A stretch of DNA of 27,433 bases from Prevotella sp. (GTDB lineage Bacteria > Bacteroidota > Bacteroidia > Bacteroidales > Bacteroidaceae), in NCBI GenBank assembly GCA_021636625.1, contig JAJWLX010000045.1:1-27433 (forward strand). The letters run 5' to 3'. Every line of letters begins with the position of its first letter. Positions within the stretch are counted from its first letter, which is position 1. Of the stretch, positions 7,696-15,819 are shown in pieces. Under the pieces are notes generated by a model that was not told where the DNA came from, made no database searches, and saw only the letters and a program-made list of their open reading frames with translations. The position numbers were made by a program, and so were the translations under genes.

Positions 7696-8745
7696 CTATT
7701 CTACGGGATTGATCTTTTCCAGCATGATTTCTATCAGCCTCGGAACCCCATAGTCTTCTATCTCACTTTCCCTGATCCAGACGTAATCATCTGGGAGTGG
7801 AGGACGGTTTTCTGTTTCCAGGAGATAGAAATCGGCAAGAAGGATGCGATGAGTCAGTACGTGCTTGACATCTTTTGCCAGCAAAATCGGATTCTTCACG
7901 AAAGAAGGCTGCTCCTTGACATCGGAAACATTATAAGGCTCCCATAATCCCTGCCAGATATCACCTTCTCCACGGCGATGGATGGCAACCATCGGTTCGG
8001 ATTTTCCTATACCATTCGCTGCCGAAGATTTACACCTTATATATATATAGGAGAGATGGCGGGTCTTCACCTTCACGGTCTTGTTCTTGACGGGCAGTTC
8101 CTCTACCCTGCCGCAACGCAAAGCCTCGCAGGTTTCTGCAAGTGGACAGAGCAGACACTTCGGAGACTGGGGGGTGCATTGAATCGCACCGAAATCCATC
8201 ATTCCCTGATTATAGGATGCCGCATCGGAAGCAGGCAAGAGCGATTGTGCCAAAGCTGCGAACTCCTTTTTACCCTGAGTTGAGTTGATGGGAGTATCGA
8301 TGCCGAAATATCGGGAAAGCACCCGATAGACATTGCCATCAACCACAGCTGCCGGAATATCGAAAGCGAAAGAGCCGATGGCAGCAGCGGTATAATCACC
8401 TACTCCCTTCAGGGATTTGATGCCTTCAAGGGTATTGGGAAAATCACCGAGAGCCACAATCTGCTTGGCGGCAGTATGAAGATTGCGGGCACGAGAGTAA
8501 TACCCCAAGCCCTGCCAGAGTTTCAAGACATCATCCTCGCTGGCTGCTGCCAGATCTTCTACCTTGGGATAGGTCTGCACGAACCGTTCCCAATATTCCC
8601 AACCTTGGGCAATGCGGGTTTGCTGAAGGATGATTTCACTCAGCCAGATGGCATAGGGATCCTTGGTTTCGCGCCAAGGCAGGTCTCTGCCGTTCTCACG
8701 AAACCAACGGAGTATTTCTGTTGAAAAAAAAGAGTTATTAATCAT
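7696..8745 (-). CDS. mutY: A/G-specific adenine DNA glycosylase
   Basis: This 349-residue base-excision repair enzyme removes adenine mispaired with 8-oxoguanine. The N-terminal HhH-GPD glycosylase domain carries catalytic Glu37 (LSEIILQQTR), the helix-hairpin-helix LKGVGDYTA (112-120) and catalytic Asp136 (VVDGNVYR). The 4Fe-4S ligands follow in the exact MutY spacing C-x6-C-x2-C-x5-C at 190, 197, 200 and 206. Residues from about 225 on match the NUDIX-like C-terminal domain that recognises 8-oxoguanine. All key residues are intact. It lies 17 bases downstream of the mechanosensitive channel gene, so it is probably expressed from the upstream operon promoter. Confidence 0.96.
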   Translation of the reverse strand: MINNSFFSTEILRWFRENGRDLPWRETKDPYAIWLSEIILQQTRIAQGWEYWERFVQTYPKVEDLAAASEDDVLKLWQGLGYYSRARNLHTAAKQIVALGDFPNTLEGIKSLKGVGDYTAAAIGSFAFDIPAAVVDGNVYRVLSRYFGIDTPINSTQGKKEFAALAQSLLPASDAASYNQGMMDFGAIQCTPQSPKCLLCPLAETCEALRCGRVEELPVKNKTVKVKTRHLSYIYIRCKSSAANGIGKSEPMVAIHRRGEGDIWQGLWEPYNVSDVKEQPSFVKNPILLAKDVKHVLTHRILLADFYLLETENRPPLPDDYVWIRESEIEDYGVPRLIEIMLEKINPVE

Positions 8746-8762
8746 TATAATGCTTTTCTTCC

Positions 8763-10016
8763 CTACTGCTCTGGATATTGCTCGTAAATCTTCAGGCCGA
8801 ATTCATTGGCAAGCGCATAGGCATGCTCCATGATATCGGCAAGGATATGCTCGTAATTAACCCATACCTTATCCTTGATGAAGAAATAGAATTCGATAGG
8901 AAGACCACATTGGGTAGCTTCCATGTGGCGCACCATCAAGGTAAGTTCCGTATTCACCTCAGGGCGCTGACGCAGATATTTCTCCATAAACCTGCGATAA
9001 AGCTGGAGATTGGTTGGAGCCAGGGCTGCAGGATTCTTCAAATCCTCAATATCCTTTCCTTCCTCCCTATCCTTCTCTATCACCTTCTGAAGAGATTCCT
9101 TCAACTTAAAGGAATCCTCTGTGGCGAAATGCTTGTCAAGCAAGGTCTGCTTCAAGGTTTCATCTACCAATCGGATGCTACGGAAATCAAAATAAACGAT
9201 TCGCTTTACTCTTCTACCCCCACTCTTCTGCATTCCAATCCAGTTCTGGAACGAACCATTCACCAGGGTAGCTGGCGAGATAGTAACGATGGTATTATCG
9301 AAATTACGCACCTTTACGGTGGTTAGTGACATATCCTCTACGATACCATTGGCATCTACCGACTTCACGGTAATCCAATCACCCTTGTGCAGCATATCAT
9401 TACTGGTAAGTCGCACACCGGCAGCCAAACCGAGGATGGTATCCTTGAAAACCAACATCAAGACAGCCGAAGTAGCACCCAAGCCGGCAAACAAGGTCAT
9501 CGGACTCTTACCCAACAGGATGGCTACCACTACCACTCCAGCCACAAAGAGCATCAATACCCTGAGCACACCGCAGAAGGTATGGAAATACTGCTGAGCC
9601 GAAGAGCGGCGCTCTCCGCTATTCTCCAATCCCTTGAAGGAACCGATGAACACCAATACCGTACGTACCGACATCACCACGATATAGATACCCGTAGCAC
9701 GCTCCAGAATCTCCTTGAATATAGGATATTCCAGATAGATAAGCGGCATAAGCGACCATATTACCACTGCAGGCACGATATGACAGGCTGAAGTGAGCAC
9801 CTTCTTATTCAGCAACACATCATCCCAGGAAGCCTCCGTCTTTTCCGTAATCTTCGAGATCAACGGAACTACAATCTTACGACACAGAAAATCGCTCAGC
9901 ATCGCCAGCAAGATAGCGGTGATGGTGAGCAGGATATGACGAAGCATAGGCACGTAATCACCAGTGACACCTGCCCACGTTATCATTTCATCTACAAATC
10001 TACGAATTTCTTCCAT
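8763..10016 (-). CDS. MscS-family mechanosensitive ion channel (YbdG-like size)
   Basis: This 417-residue inner-membrane channel should open on membrane tension during osmotic downshock. About five hydrophobic segments are visible (near 24-44, 76-96, 108-128, 149-168 and 173-200). The last is the Gly/Ala-rich pore helix FAGLGATSAVLMLVFKD. The MscS beta-domain follows, with GDWITVKSVDANGIVEDMSL and the RNFDNTIVTISP segment (about 212-250), then an alpha/beta C-terminal domain. Length and five-helix layout resemble E. coli YbdG more than small MscS. It sits inside a minus-strand operon, 15 bases after the PBP4 gene and 17 before mutY. Placement beside a cell-wall hydrolase fits envelope homeostasis, but that is inference. 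Confidence 0.92.
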   Translation of the reverse strand: MEEIRRFVDEMITWAGVTGDYVPMLRHILLTITAILLAMLSDFLCRKIVVPLISKITEKTEASWDDVLLNKKVLTSACHIVPAVVIWSLMPLIYLEYPIFKEILERATGIYIVVMSVRTVLVFIGSFKGLENSGERRSSAQQYFHTFCGVLRVLMLFVAGVVVVAILLGKSPMTLFAGLGATSAVLMLVFKDTILGLAAGVRLTSNDMLHKGDWITVKSVDANGIVEDMSLTTVKVRNFDNTIVTISPATLVNGSFQNWIGMQKSGGRRVKRIVYFDFRSIRLVDETLKQTLLDKHFATEDSFKLKESLQKVIEKDREEGKDIEDLKNPAALAPTNLQLYRRFMEKYLRQRPEVNTELTLMVRHMEATQCGLPIEFYFFIKDKVWVNYEHILADIMEHAYALANEFGLKIYEQYPEQ

Positions 10017-10031
10017 AAACTTCTAACTTAA

Positions 10032-11309
10032 TTATGGTTGGCAGAGCAGGTTACAAACCTTGTCTGCAAAATGTCTGGCATTGCTGCCATGCATGATTCC
10101 ATTATTGATGATAGAGAAGCAAAGCTCATGTCCATTGGCTGCCGTACAATAGCCAGCCAGCGAGATGATACCGGTCAGGGTACCCGTTTTTGCCTTGACA
10201 TTGCCGTGGACACTGCCGCTTTTCATACGTTTCTTCAGGGTTCCATCCACACCAGCTATAGGCAAGGAATGAATCAGATGCTGCTTGATGTTATCGTTGC
10301 GGAAAGCATAACGAAGCATCATCACCTCCAGCTCGGCACTGAGATAGTTGTAGAGCGACAAGCCCGAACCATCTGCCAGTCTGTAGCGGGAAGCATCCAG
10401 TCCCAGCTTATTGATCAACTGCCGTTCCACGTTGCGGGCACTCTTGGCACTTGCCGGACGGTTGCCCGTAGAAGCCGCAATCTGGTAATACATGCACTCG
10501 GCATAGAGATTGTCACTCTCCTTCATCATCTTATGCAGTACCTGGTCCATGGTATGGAAACGGGTACAGATGGTAAAGGCATTGGCAGGACAGGTCTTGG
10601 AAGATGCATACATCTCCTCATATTCGATGTCTGCATCCTTCAACTTAGCCAGGAAACGGTCCATGAAGATGTCCTTGCGGGAGAACACCAATGGCGAAAG
10701 TACCGGATTATCATCATCCCAGCACCAGCCTTCGCCCAGCAATGCCGCATCCTTCATCGAACGATCGGCATATACGTTACCCCGAATGGTATCCACACCC
10801 ATATCCTTGAGACTGTTGACAAATGCCGTCAGGTCATCACTGTTGAAACGGGGATCCATACCTCCCACACAGTAAACATCACCCGTCAGCACACCGTCCT
10901 CAATGGTTCCGGTATATTTCAACTGAGTCTTGAACTGATAGGAACCACCCAACTTGTCAAGTGCGGTGATGGCAGTCAAGAGCTTCATCGTACTTGCCGG
11001 GCGCATCAGCTGTCGTTCGTTGTGCTTGTAGATGCAGGAATCAGCATCCATATCCCAGACCATGATACCCACCTGCGATGTCTCAAACATCTTACTTTCC
11101 AAGAGTTTGCCGATACCTACCTGCACCGATTCGGGCCAAGGCAGCTTCAAAGTATCGGCAGCCAGGGAATCCAACATCGTGGAGTCGGTCACTTCCGTGT
11201 CGTCCTGCGGCTCCACCACTTCTCCTTCGATCACATCCTGAGCCTGCACCGGCATCGCCATGAGCGTAGCCATGATGAAGCTCATCATCATATATATAAT
11301 CTTTTTCAT
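10032..11309 (-). CDS. dacB: D-alanyl-D-alanine carboxypeptidase/endopeptidase (PBP4 family)
   Basis: This 425-residue periplasmic peptidase of family S13 trims or cleaves peptidoglycan peptide cross-links. A signal peptide ends near residue 23 (MPVQAQ). Active-site motifs are in order: STMK (Ser106, Lys109), SDN (265-267) and KTG (374-376). About 155 residues separate the first two motifs, consistent with the inserted domain typical of class C PBP4 proteins. An acidic linker of about 35 residues follows the signal peptide. The ATG overlaps the stop of the upstream membrane-protein gene by 4 bases (ATGA), implying translational coupling, and the channel gene follows after 15 bases. Confidence 0.94.
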   Translation of the reverse strand: MKKIIYMMMSFIMATLMAMPVQAQDVIEGEVVEPQDDTEVTDSTMLDSLAADTLKLPWPESVQVGIGKLLESKMFETSQVGIMVWDMDADSCIYKHNERQLMRPASTMKLLTAITALDKLGGSYQFKTQLKYTGTIEDGVLTGDVYCVGGMDPRFNSDDLTAFVNSLKDMGVDTIRGNVYADRSMKDAALLGEGWCWDDDNPVLSPLVFSRKDIFMDRFLAKLKDADIEYEEMYASSKTCPANAFTICTRFHTMDQVLHKMMKESDNLYAECMYYQIAASTGNRPASAKSARNVERQLINKLGLDASRYRLADGSGLSLYNYLSAELEVMMLRYAFRNDNIKQHLIHSLPIAGVDGTLKKRMKSGSVHGNVKAKTGTLTGIISLAGYCTAANGHELCFSIINNGIMHGSNARHFADKVCNLLCQP

Positions 11310-11713
11310 TGTCTTTTACTAATTTCTTTCTCGAAAGCCTCTTCATTATCGGGCTGCACCGTTACCATATTATGATGTCCGTATTCTATCACCAGACAAT
11401 GATCCAATCCCAGAAAGGTCTTGGCGATATGTACGCTGATGATGTCGCATACCGGCACATTCCTGTTGGAAGAGAACCTGCCCTCGTTGATGATGAGATA
11501 TTCCATCTCGTCATCTCGGTCGATAGGTTTCACCTTCTTGAAGGTATAGGTGGTATTCAGAATACGCTCAATCATGCCCACAATGATGATGGCAACGAAA
11601 ATGCCAATAATCGCCATCTTGACCCAGAAGAAATATCCTGCCAGGAGGGCGAAAACCACCACTCCAACACGAGCCGTCGTATTGAAGCGCTTATGAAAAG
11701 TTCTATCTGCCAT
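11306..11713 (-). CDS. Small membrane protein, possible PH-like domain, unknown function
   Basis: This 135-residue protein has two closely spaced hydrophobic segments (about residues 15-31 and 33-50) forming a likely hairpin in the inner membrane. A soluble C-terminal part of about 85 residues follows. The pattern TTYTFKK, EYLIINEGRF, VPVCDIISVHIAKT, CLVIEYG and HHNMVTVQPDNEEAFEKEI resembles the small bacterial membrane-attached PH-like domains (YdbT/bPH2 type). This is fold-level resemblance judged by eye. It is the first gene of the minus-strand run and overlaps dacB by 4 bases, so its product may be needed in fixed ratio with the peptidase. No catalytic motif is visible. Confidence 0.72.
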   Translation of the reverse strand: MADRTFHKRFNTTARVGVVVFALLAGYFFWVKMAIIGIFVAIIIVGMIERILNTTYTFKKVKPIDRDDEMEYLIINEGRFSSNRNVPVCDIISVHIAKTFLGLDHCLVIEYGHHNMVTVQPDNEEAFEKEISKRQ

Positions 11714-11794
11714 ATCTCGTTCTTTTATCTTTAAAATAGCGTTTTCAGCTACTATTTGATAGTCTAAAAGACTATATTACCTTAAAATTCGCTG

Positions 11795-11802
11795 CAAAAT
11801 TA
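11795..11802 (-). promoter_or_regulatory. Possible -7 element of the PH-protein/dacB/mscS/mutY operon
   Basis: On the minus strand TAATTTTG (complement of 11795-11802) fits TAnnTTTG and lies about 80 bases upstream of the first ATG. The -33 half is not recognisable. It is the only promoter-like match in the divergent intergenic region facing this operon. Confidence 0.35.
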
Positions 11803-11823
11803 CAAAAAATCCCTCTCTTATTA

Positions 11824-11852
11824 CTCTTTTTAAAGAGAAATTAGTACTTTTG
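11824..11852 (+). promoter_or_regulatory. nadB promoter with an inverted repeat over its -33 region
   Basis: A -7 element TACTTTTG (11845-11852) lies about 32 bases before the nadB ATG. No TTTG occupies the -33 position. Instead a perfect 6-bp inverted repeat, CTCTTT-TT-AAAGAG (11824-11837), covers it. This arrangement suggests an operator at which a regulator could repress or activate nadB. The regulator cannot be named from sequence. Confidence 0.5.
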
Positions 11853-11884
11853 CAAACAATTAAGCATTATTAGAATAAACTCAC

Positions 11885-13474
11885 ATGGTTTATAAGTATG
11901 ATTTTCTGATTATCGGCTCAGGAGTTGCCGGTATGAGTTACGCTCTGAAAGTAGCCAGAGCGCATAAAGGTAAAGTGTGTATGATCTGCAAAACCTCACT
12001 CGATGAGGCAAACACTTCATTTGCACAAGGTGGTGTGGCGTCAGTTACCAACTTGGAAGTAGATAACTTCGATAAGCACATACAGGATACAATGATCGCT
12101 GGTGATTACATCAGCGACTATCAGGCTGTGAAGCAGGTTGTCACCATGGCACCAGAGCAGATCAAGGAGCTCGTGCAGTGGGGTGTCAACTTCGACAAGC
12201 AGCAGGATGGCAAGTTCGATCTTCATCGTGAGGGCGGACACAGCGAGTTCCGCATTCTTCATCACGCTGATGATACAGGTGCTGAAATCCAGCGCGGTCT
12301 GATGGAGGCTGTACGCAACTGCCCAGACATCGATATCAAGGAAAATCATTTCGCTGTAGAAATCATCACTCAGCACCACTTGGGTGCCCGTGTTACCCGC
12401 CGCACACCTTATATAAACTGTTACGGAGCCTACGTTCTGAATCCAGACACCCAGAAGGTGGATACCTATCTGAGCAAGGTTACCGTGATGTGTACCGGTG
12501 GATGTGGTGCCGTTTATCAGACTACCACCAACCCTGTCATCGCTACCGGTGATGGCGAGGCGATGGTTTACCGTGCCAAGGGTACGGTGGCAGATATGGA
12601 GTTCGTACAGTTTCACCCTACAGCCCTCTATCATCCAGGAGAGACCCACCCTGCATTCCTCATCACCGAGGCAATGCGTGGATACGGCGGCATCTTGCGT
12701 CTGCCTAATGGCGAGAGCTTCATGGAGAAATATGATGAGCGCCTGAGCCTGGCTCCTCGCGACATCGTGGCACGTGCCATCGATAAGGAGATGAAGATTC
12801 ACGGTCTGGATCATGTCTGCCTGGATGTTACCCATAAGAATCCGGAGGAGACCAAGCGTCACTTCCCTAACATCTATGCCAAGTGTCTCAGCATCGGCAT
12901 CGATATCACCAAGGATTATATCCCGGTTCGTCCTGCCGCTCACTACATGTGTGGTGGTATCAAGGTAGATTTGAACGGCTGTTCAAGCATCAACCGCCTC
13001 TATGCCTTGGGCGAGTGCTCTTGCACCGGTCTGCATGGTGGCAACCGTCTTGCCAGCAACTCTCTCATCGAAGCTGTGGTATATGCCGAGACTGCTGCCA
13101 AGCACAGTCTGGAGCATGTAGATGAATATGATTTCAATGAGAAGGTTCCTGCCTGGAACGACGAGGGTACTATGACCAACGAGGAGAAGGTATTGATTAC
13201 CCAGAGCATCAAGGAAGTAGGCGAATGCATGAGCAACTATGTAGGTATCGTTCGTAGCGACCTCCGACTGAAGCGTGCCTGGGACCGCCTCGACCTTCTT
13301 TACGAAGAGACCGAGAATCTCTTCAAGCGTGTCAAGGTGAGCAAGGAGCTCTGCGAGCTCCGCAACATGATCAATGTGGGTTACCTCATCACCCGTATGG
13401 CTATCGAGCGCAAGGAGAGCCGTGGTCTTCACTATACCATCGACTACCCTGTTCACGCTTACGATAAGAAATAA
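11885..13474 (+). CDS. nadB: L-aspartate oxidase
   Basis: This 529-residue FAD enzyme oxidises L-aspartate to iminoaspartate, the first step of de novo NAD synthesis. The N-terminal FAD-binding motif is GSGVAGM (11-17). The succinate-dehydrogenase/fumarate-reductase-like core shows TSFAQGGVASV, EGGHSEFRILHHADDTG and the C-terminal GGIKVDLNGCSS and GLHGGNRLASNSL signatures. Length is typical. In anaerobes the flavin is likely reoxidised by fumarate or another non-oxygen acceptor. nadA and nadC, often adjacent, are not in the window, so it appears to stand alone. It is divergent from the dacB operon and ends at a strong hairpin shared with the convergent response-regulator gene. Confidence 0.96.
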   Translation: MVYKYDFLIIGSGVAGMSYALKVARAHKGKVCMICKTSLDEANTSFAQGGVASVTNLEVDNFDKHIQDTMIAGDYISDYQAVKQVVTMAPEQIKELVQWGVNFDKQQDGKFDLHREGGHSEFRILHHADDTGAEIQRGLMEAVRNCPDIDIKENHFAVEIITQHHLGARVTRRTPYINCYGAYVLNPDTQKVDTYLSKVTVMCTGGCGAVYQTTTNPVIATGDGEAMVYRAKGTVADMEFVQFHPTALYHPGETHPAFLITEAMRGYGGILRLPNGESFMEKYDERLSLAPRDIVARAIDKEMKIHGLDHVCLDVTHKNPEETKRHFPNIYAKCLSIGIDITKDYIPVRPAAHYMCGGIKVDLNGCSSINRLYALGECSCTGLHGGNRLASNSLIEAVVYAETAAKHSLEHVDEYDFNEKVPAWNDEGTMTNEEKVLITQSIKEVGECMSNYVGIVRSDLRLKRAWDRLDLLYEETENLFKRVKVSKELCELRNMINVGYLITRMAIERKESRGLHYTIDYPVHAYDKK

Positions 13475-13493
13475 TTTTTTTAAGCTATCATAT

Positions 13494-13536
13494 AAAGCCG
13501 CCAGGATATTCTCACACGATATTCTGGCGGCTTTTT
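13494..13536. terminator. Bidirectional terminator between nadB and the response regulator (repeat copy 1)
   Basis: A hairpin with arms AAAGCCGCCAGGATAT and ATATTCTGGCGGCTTT (one G-U pair in RNA) is followed by TTTTTCTTT on the plus strand and by TTTATATG on the minus strand. It can therefore end nadB and, from the other side, the response-regulator transcript. The first 29 bases (13494-13522) recur exactly at 18152-18180 in the same orientation. Confidence 0.85.
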
Positions 13537-13557
13537 CTTTACACGAATGGCACACTC

Positions 13558-14253
13558 TCATTTGTTAGTTTTTAACAGGAAGCCAACTTTCGGGATTGTT
13601 TCTAATTTAACACTCTCATCAACCGATAAGATTTTTCTTAGTTGCGAAATGTAGTTATCTAAGCTGGGATCAGAATAGTTGCCATCAGGCCATAGTTGAC
13701 ATTTCAAAGTTTGACGAGTCGTAATCTTCCCTAGATTTTGTGCCAATATACTAAGCACCTCAAACTGTTTCTGGGAAAGATGAATTTGATCGTTATTTTT
13801 AGTATATAGAGCATGGGATTGCAAATGCAAGTTTAGACAGCCTATTTGGAAATCGGTCACTATCCCTAACTTTTCATCAGTTTTTGCAAAACGCTGGATG
13901 TATGCGCCAAGTTCATCTATCTCAAATGGTTTCTTCAAGAAATGAAAAGCCCCGTTCTCCAATGCTTTTGAGATATAATCCATCTGAATATGTGAGGACA
14001 TAATGATAACAGGTATGTTGATGGCATGAAGCTTCAATTCTTTTAGTATCTCGATGCCATTTCCCATACCTACCTCAACGTCTAGTACCAATATATTAGG
14101 TTGGACCTCAGAAATTTTATCCAAAAGTCCATCCAATGAGTCTAGATAGTAAGGTTTCATGCTTAACCCTTCTAAACCCAGTACCAGTGTAGTGCCTAGC
14201 AACTTATCGTCATCCACAATGATTACTTTCAATTTTTCCATTTTTCTTGCCAT
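13558..14253 (-). CDS. OmpR-family response regulator
   Basis: This 231-residue cytoplasmic protein has an N-terminal receiver domain: acidic pocket DDD at 14-16, phospho-acceptor Asp58 in LVLDVEVG, switch Ser in IIMSSH (86/87) and conserved Lys108 in LKKPF. A winged-helix DNA-binding domain occupies about residues 135-228 (QKQFEVLSILAQN and SLDNYISQLRKIL). The kinase gene ends 2 bases upstream, so the two are co-transcribed, kinase first. An alternative start at Met5 (14241) would remove only four residues. Its likely targets include the 11-bp-spaced TTAGA boxes at 15702-15728, which is inference from position. It ends at the hairpin shared with nadB. Confidence 0.93.
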   Translation of the reverse strand: MARKMEKLKVIIVDDDKLLGTTLVLGLEGLSMKPYYLDSLDGLLDKISEVQPNILVLDVEVGMGNGIEILKELKLHAINIPVIIMSSHIQMDYISKALENGAFHFLKKPFEIDELGAYIQRFAKTDEKLGIVTDFQIGCLNLHLQSHALYTKNNDQIHLSQKQFEVLSILAQNLGKITTRQTLKCQLWPDGNYSDPSLDNYISQLRKILSVDESVKLETIPKVGFLLKTNK

Positions 14254-14255
14254 TT

Positions 14256-15632
14256 TTATTGTGCCTTAGGAAGACTGAAGGTAAAGCAGCTTCCCTTTCC
14301 TAATTCACTATTTACGCATATTCTTCCATGATGTGCTTCCACCACATATTTCACCACAGCCAATCCGATACCATATCCCTTAACCTGTTTATGCTGCCGC
14401 ACACGGTAGAACTGTCTGAAAATCAACTTCTGGTCCTTGGGTGCAATGCCCCATCCATCATCGGTTATGCTAACCTCGATACTTTCGTCTATATTTCTGA
14501 TTAACACTTGAACATTCACTCCGTCATCAGAATATTTCAGAGCATTCTCCACCAGATTTCTCATCACATTACGGATATATAATTCGTCGGCATACGCCAT
14601 GTTTTCTCCATGCGTCTCATCGGAAATAACGATGTTATGCGGCTTCTCCTTATATAATATGTCCATATCTGTCTTAACGATATTTGTTAATTCTAGAAAA
14701 CTGACCTTCTTCAAATTGAGTAATATTCTATCATTGCCACCCTTGGCTGCAAGCAATATAGATTCTATATCGCTCACCAACAACTTAGCCTTGTCACTTG
14801 CTTGTGAAATTACATCCAACAATATATTATCTTCCTTTACCTTCACTTTTAGCAAACTCAATACAGAGATAACGCTATTAATAGGAGCCTTAAGATCGTG
14901 GATGATACCATTAACGCCTAGTTCTCGATTTCTTAGAAGCTGCTCTTTTCTCTTTATCACTAAGAGGTGGTAACCGATGCAAACTACAGCTATCAGCACA
15001 AATAGTACAGACAGAGCCAATGTCCATATAGAGTGTGCTATAAACTGAGAAGGTGGAACAGGCATAGCAACTCTTACAAATCGGAGATTGGCTAAATTTA
15101 CTACTACATCTTTTGAGCAAACCCACGAGGAAGGTACATTATTTACTCCCTCTGCCTTTATTATCTTTTTATTTTTGTCGAGTAAGAATATGGAGCGCTC
15201 TACCTTGTCCTCCATTCTCCTTGTTACTATTTCATCCAACTTAGCTAGATTAAGAGGCTTACCTTCTTGCTCCAACATGTCTTGTGACAGCAATATGACG
15301 GCATCCCCATAATTACTTACTATTCCTTGTTTTTTTAGGGAACCAATATCTAAAGTTTGCAAATCTAAGCCAGGTTCTTTTATATTTTTCTCTTGAATTT
15401 TGTCTGTTGCATTGAATACTTTATATCGAATATGGTATTCTCCATTTTTGTCAGGATTATTTTTACTTTTTGCTCTATCATGGTATTCCTCGTCAACTGA
15501 TTGTACCAGCATATCATTAATCTCATCAATACATTTTAACTTGTATTTTTGATACTGCAAGTGTACATTATATCCTTGCAAGCATACTATCATTATGATA
15601 GCTAACAATGCAATATAATAAACCTTCTTCAT
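14256..15632 (-). CDS. Membrane sensor histidine kinase
   Basis: This 458-residue inner-membrane kinase has two transmembrane helices (about 4-21 and 197-226) bounding a periplasmic sensor region of about 175 residues that I do not recognise. There is no clear HAMP domain: the dimerisation helix starts soon after TM2. The H-box is GIIHDLKAPINS (phospho-acceptor His245). The ATPase part has the N-box RNLVENALKYS (Asn363), DDGWGIAP (391-398) and GYGIGL (419-424). It pairs with the response regulator 2 bases downstream and is divergent from the outer-membrane barrel gene, suggesting that it senses an envelope signal and controls that protein. Base composition is visibly AT-richer than in nadB or sprA. 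Confidence 0.94.
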   Translation of the reverse strand: MKKVYYIALLAIIMIVCLQGYNVHLQYQKYKLKCIDEINDMLVQSVDEEYHDRAKSKNNPDKNGEYHIRYKVFNATDKIQEKNIKEPGLDLQTLDIGSLKKQGIVSNYGDAVILLSQDMLEQEGKPLNLAKLDEIVTRRMEDKVERSIFLLDKNKKIIKAEGVNNVPSSWVCSKDVVVNLANLRFVRVAMPVPPSQFIAHSIWTLALSVLFVLIAVVCIGYHLLVIKRKEQLLRNRELGVNGIIHDLKAPINSVISVLSLLKVKVKEDNILLDVISQASDKAKLLVSDIESILLAAKGGNDRILLNLKKVSFLELTNIVKTDMDILYKEKPHNIVISDETHGENMAYADELYIRNVMRNLVENALKYSDDGVNVQVLIRNIDESIEVSITDDGWGIAPKDQKLIFRQFYRVRQHKQVKGYGIGLAVVKYVVEAHHGRICVNSELGKGSCFTFSLPKAQ

Positions 15633-15654
15633 AATCCTTACTATTTAAACACTG

Positions 15655-15688
15655 CAAAAGTACAAAAAAAAATCGAACTTGGAACAAA
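15655..15688 (-). promoter_or_regulatory. Probable promoter of the kinase-regulator pair
   Basis: On the minus strand TACTTTTG (complement of 15655-15662) fits the -7 consensus, and a TTTG (complement of 15685-15688) lies 22 bases upstream, slightly wider than usual. The leader would be short, about 15 bases. AAGGA just before the ATG may serve as the ribosome site. Confidence 0.5.
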
Positions 15689-15699
15689 TAATATCTGCT

Positions 15700-15757
15700 T
15701 ATTAGAAAAATATTAGATTTTTGTTAGAAATTATAAGGAAAACATTGATTACCTTTG
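15700..15757 (+). promoter_or_regulatory. Triple 11-bp-spaced TTAGA boxes plus -7 element upstream of the barrel gene
   Basis: TTAGA begins at 15702, 15713 and 15724, an exact 11-base period (units TATTAGAAAAA, TATTAGATTTT, TGTTAGAAATT). About one helical turn between direct repeats is the usual architecture of OmpR/PhoB-type binding sites. A -7 element TACCTTTG follows at 15750-15757. The position expected for -33 falls at the third box and contains no TTTG, as expected of a promoter needing an activator. The adjacent response regulator is the obvious candidate, by inference. Confidence 0.6.
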
Positions 15758-15819
15758 CAACCGATTAAAATAATTATAAAGACATGGTCACATTAACTAA
15801 ATTTTTAAAAGAGAAAATT

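Noticed and set aside
10038..11375. 445-codon plus-strand open frame opposite dacB
   Set aside because: It mirrors dacB, whose three active-site motifs are intact. The antisense translation has no family resemblance.
15784..15819. Upstream ATG (15784) as the start of the barrel protein
   Set aside because: It adds 12 residues before a textbook signal peptide beginning at 15820. The downstream start is more plausible, although the upstream one cannot be excluded.
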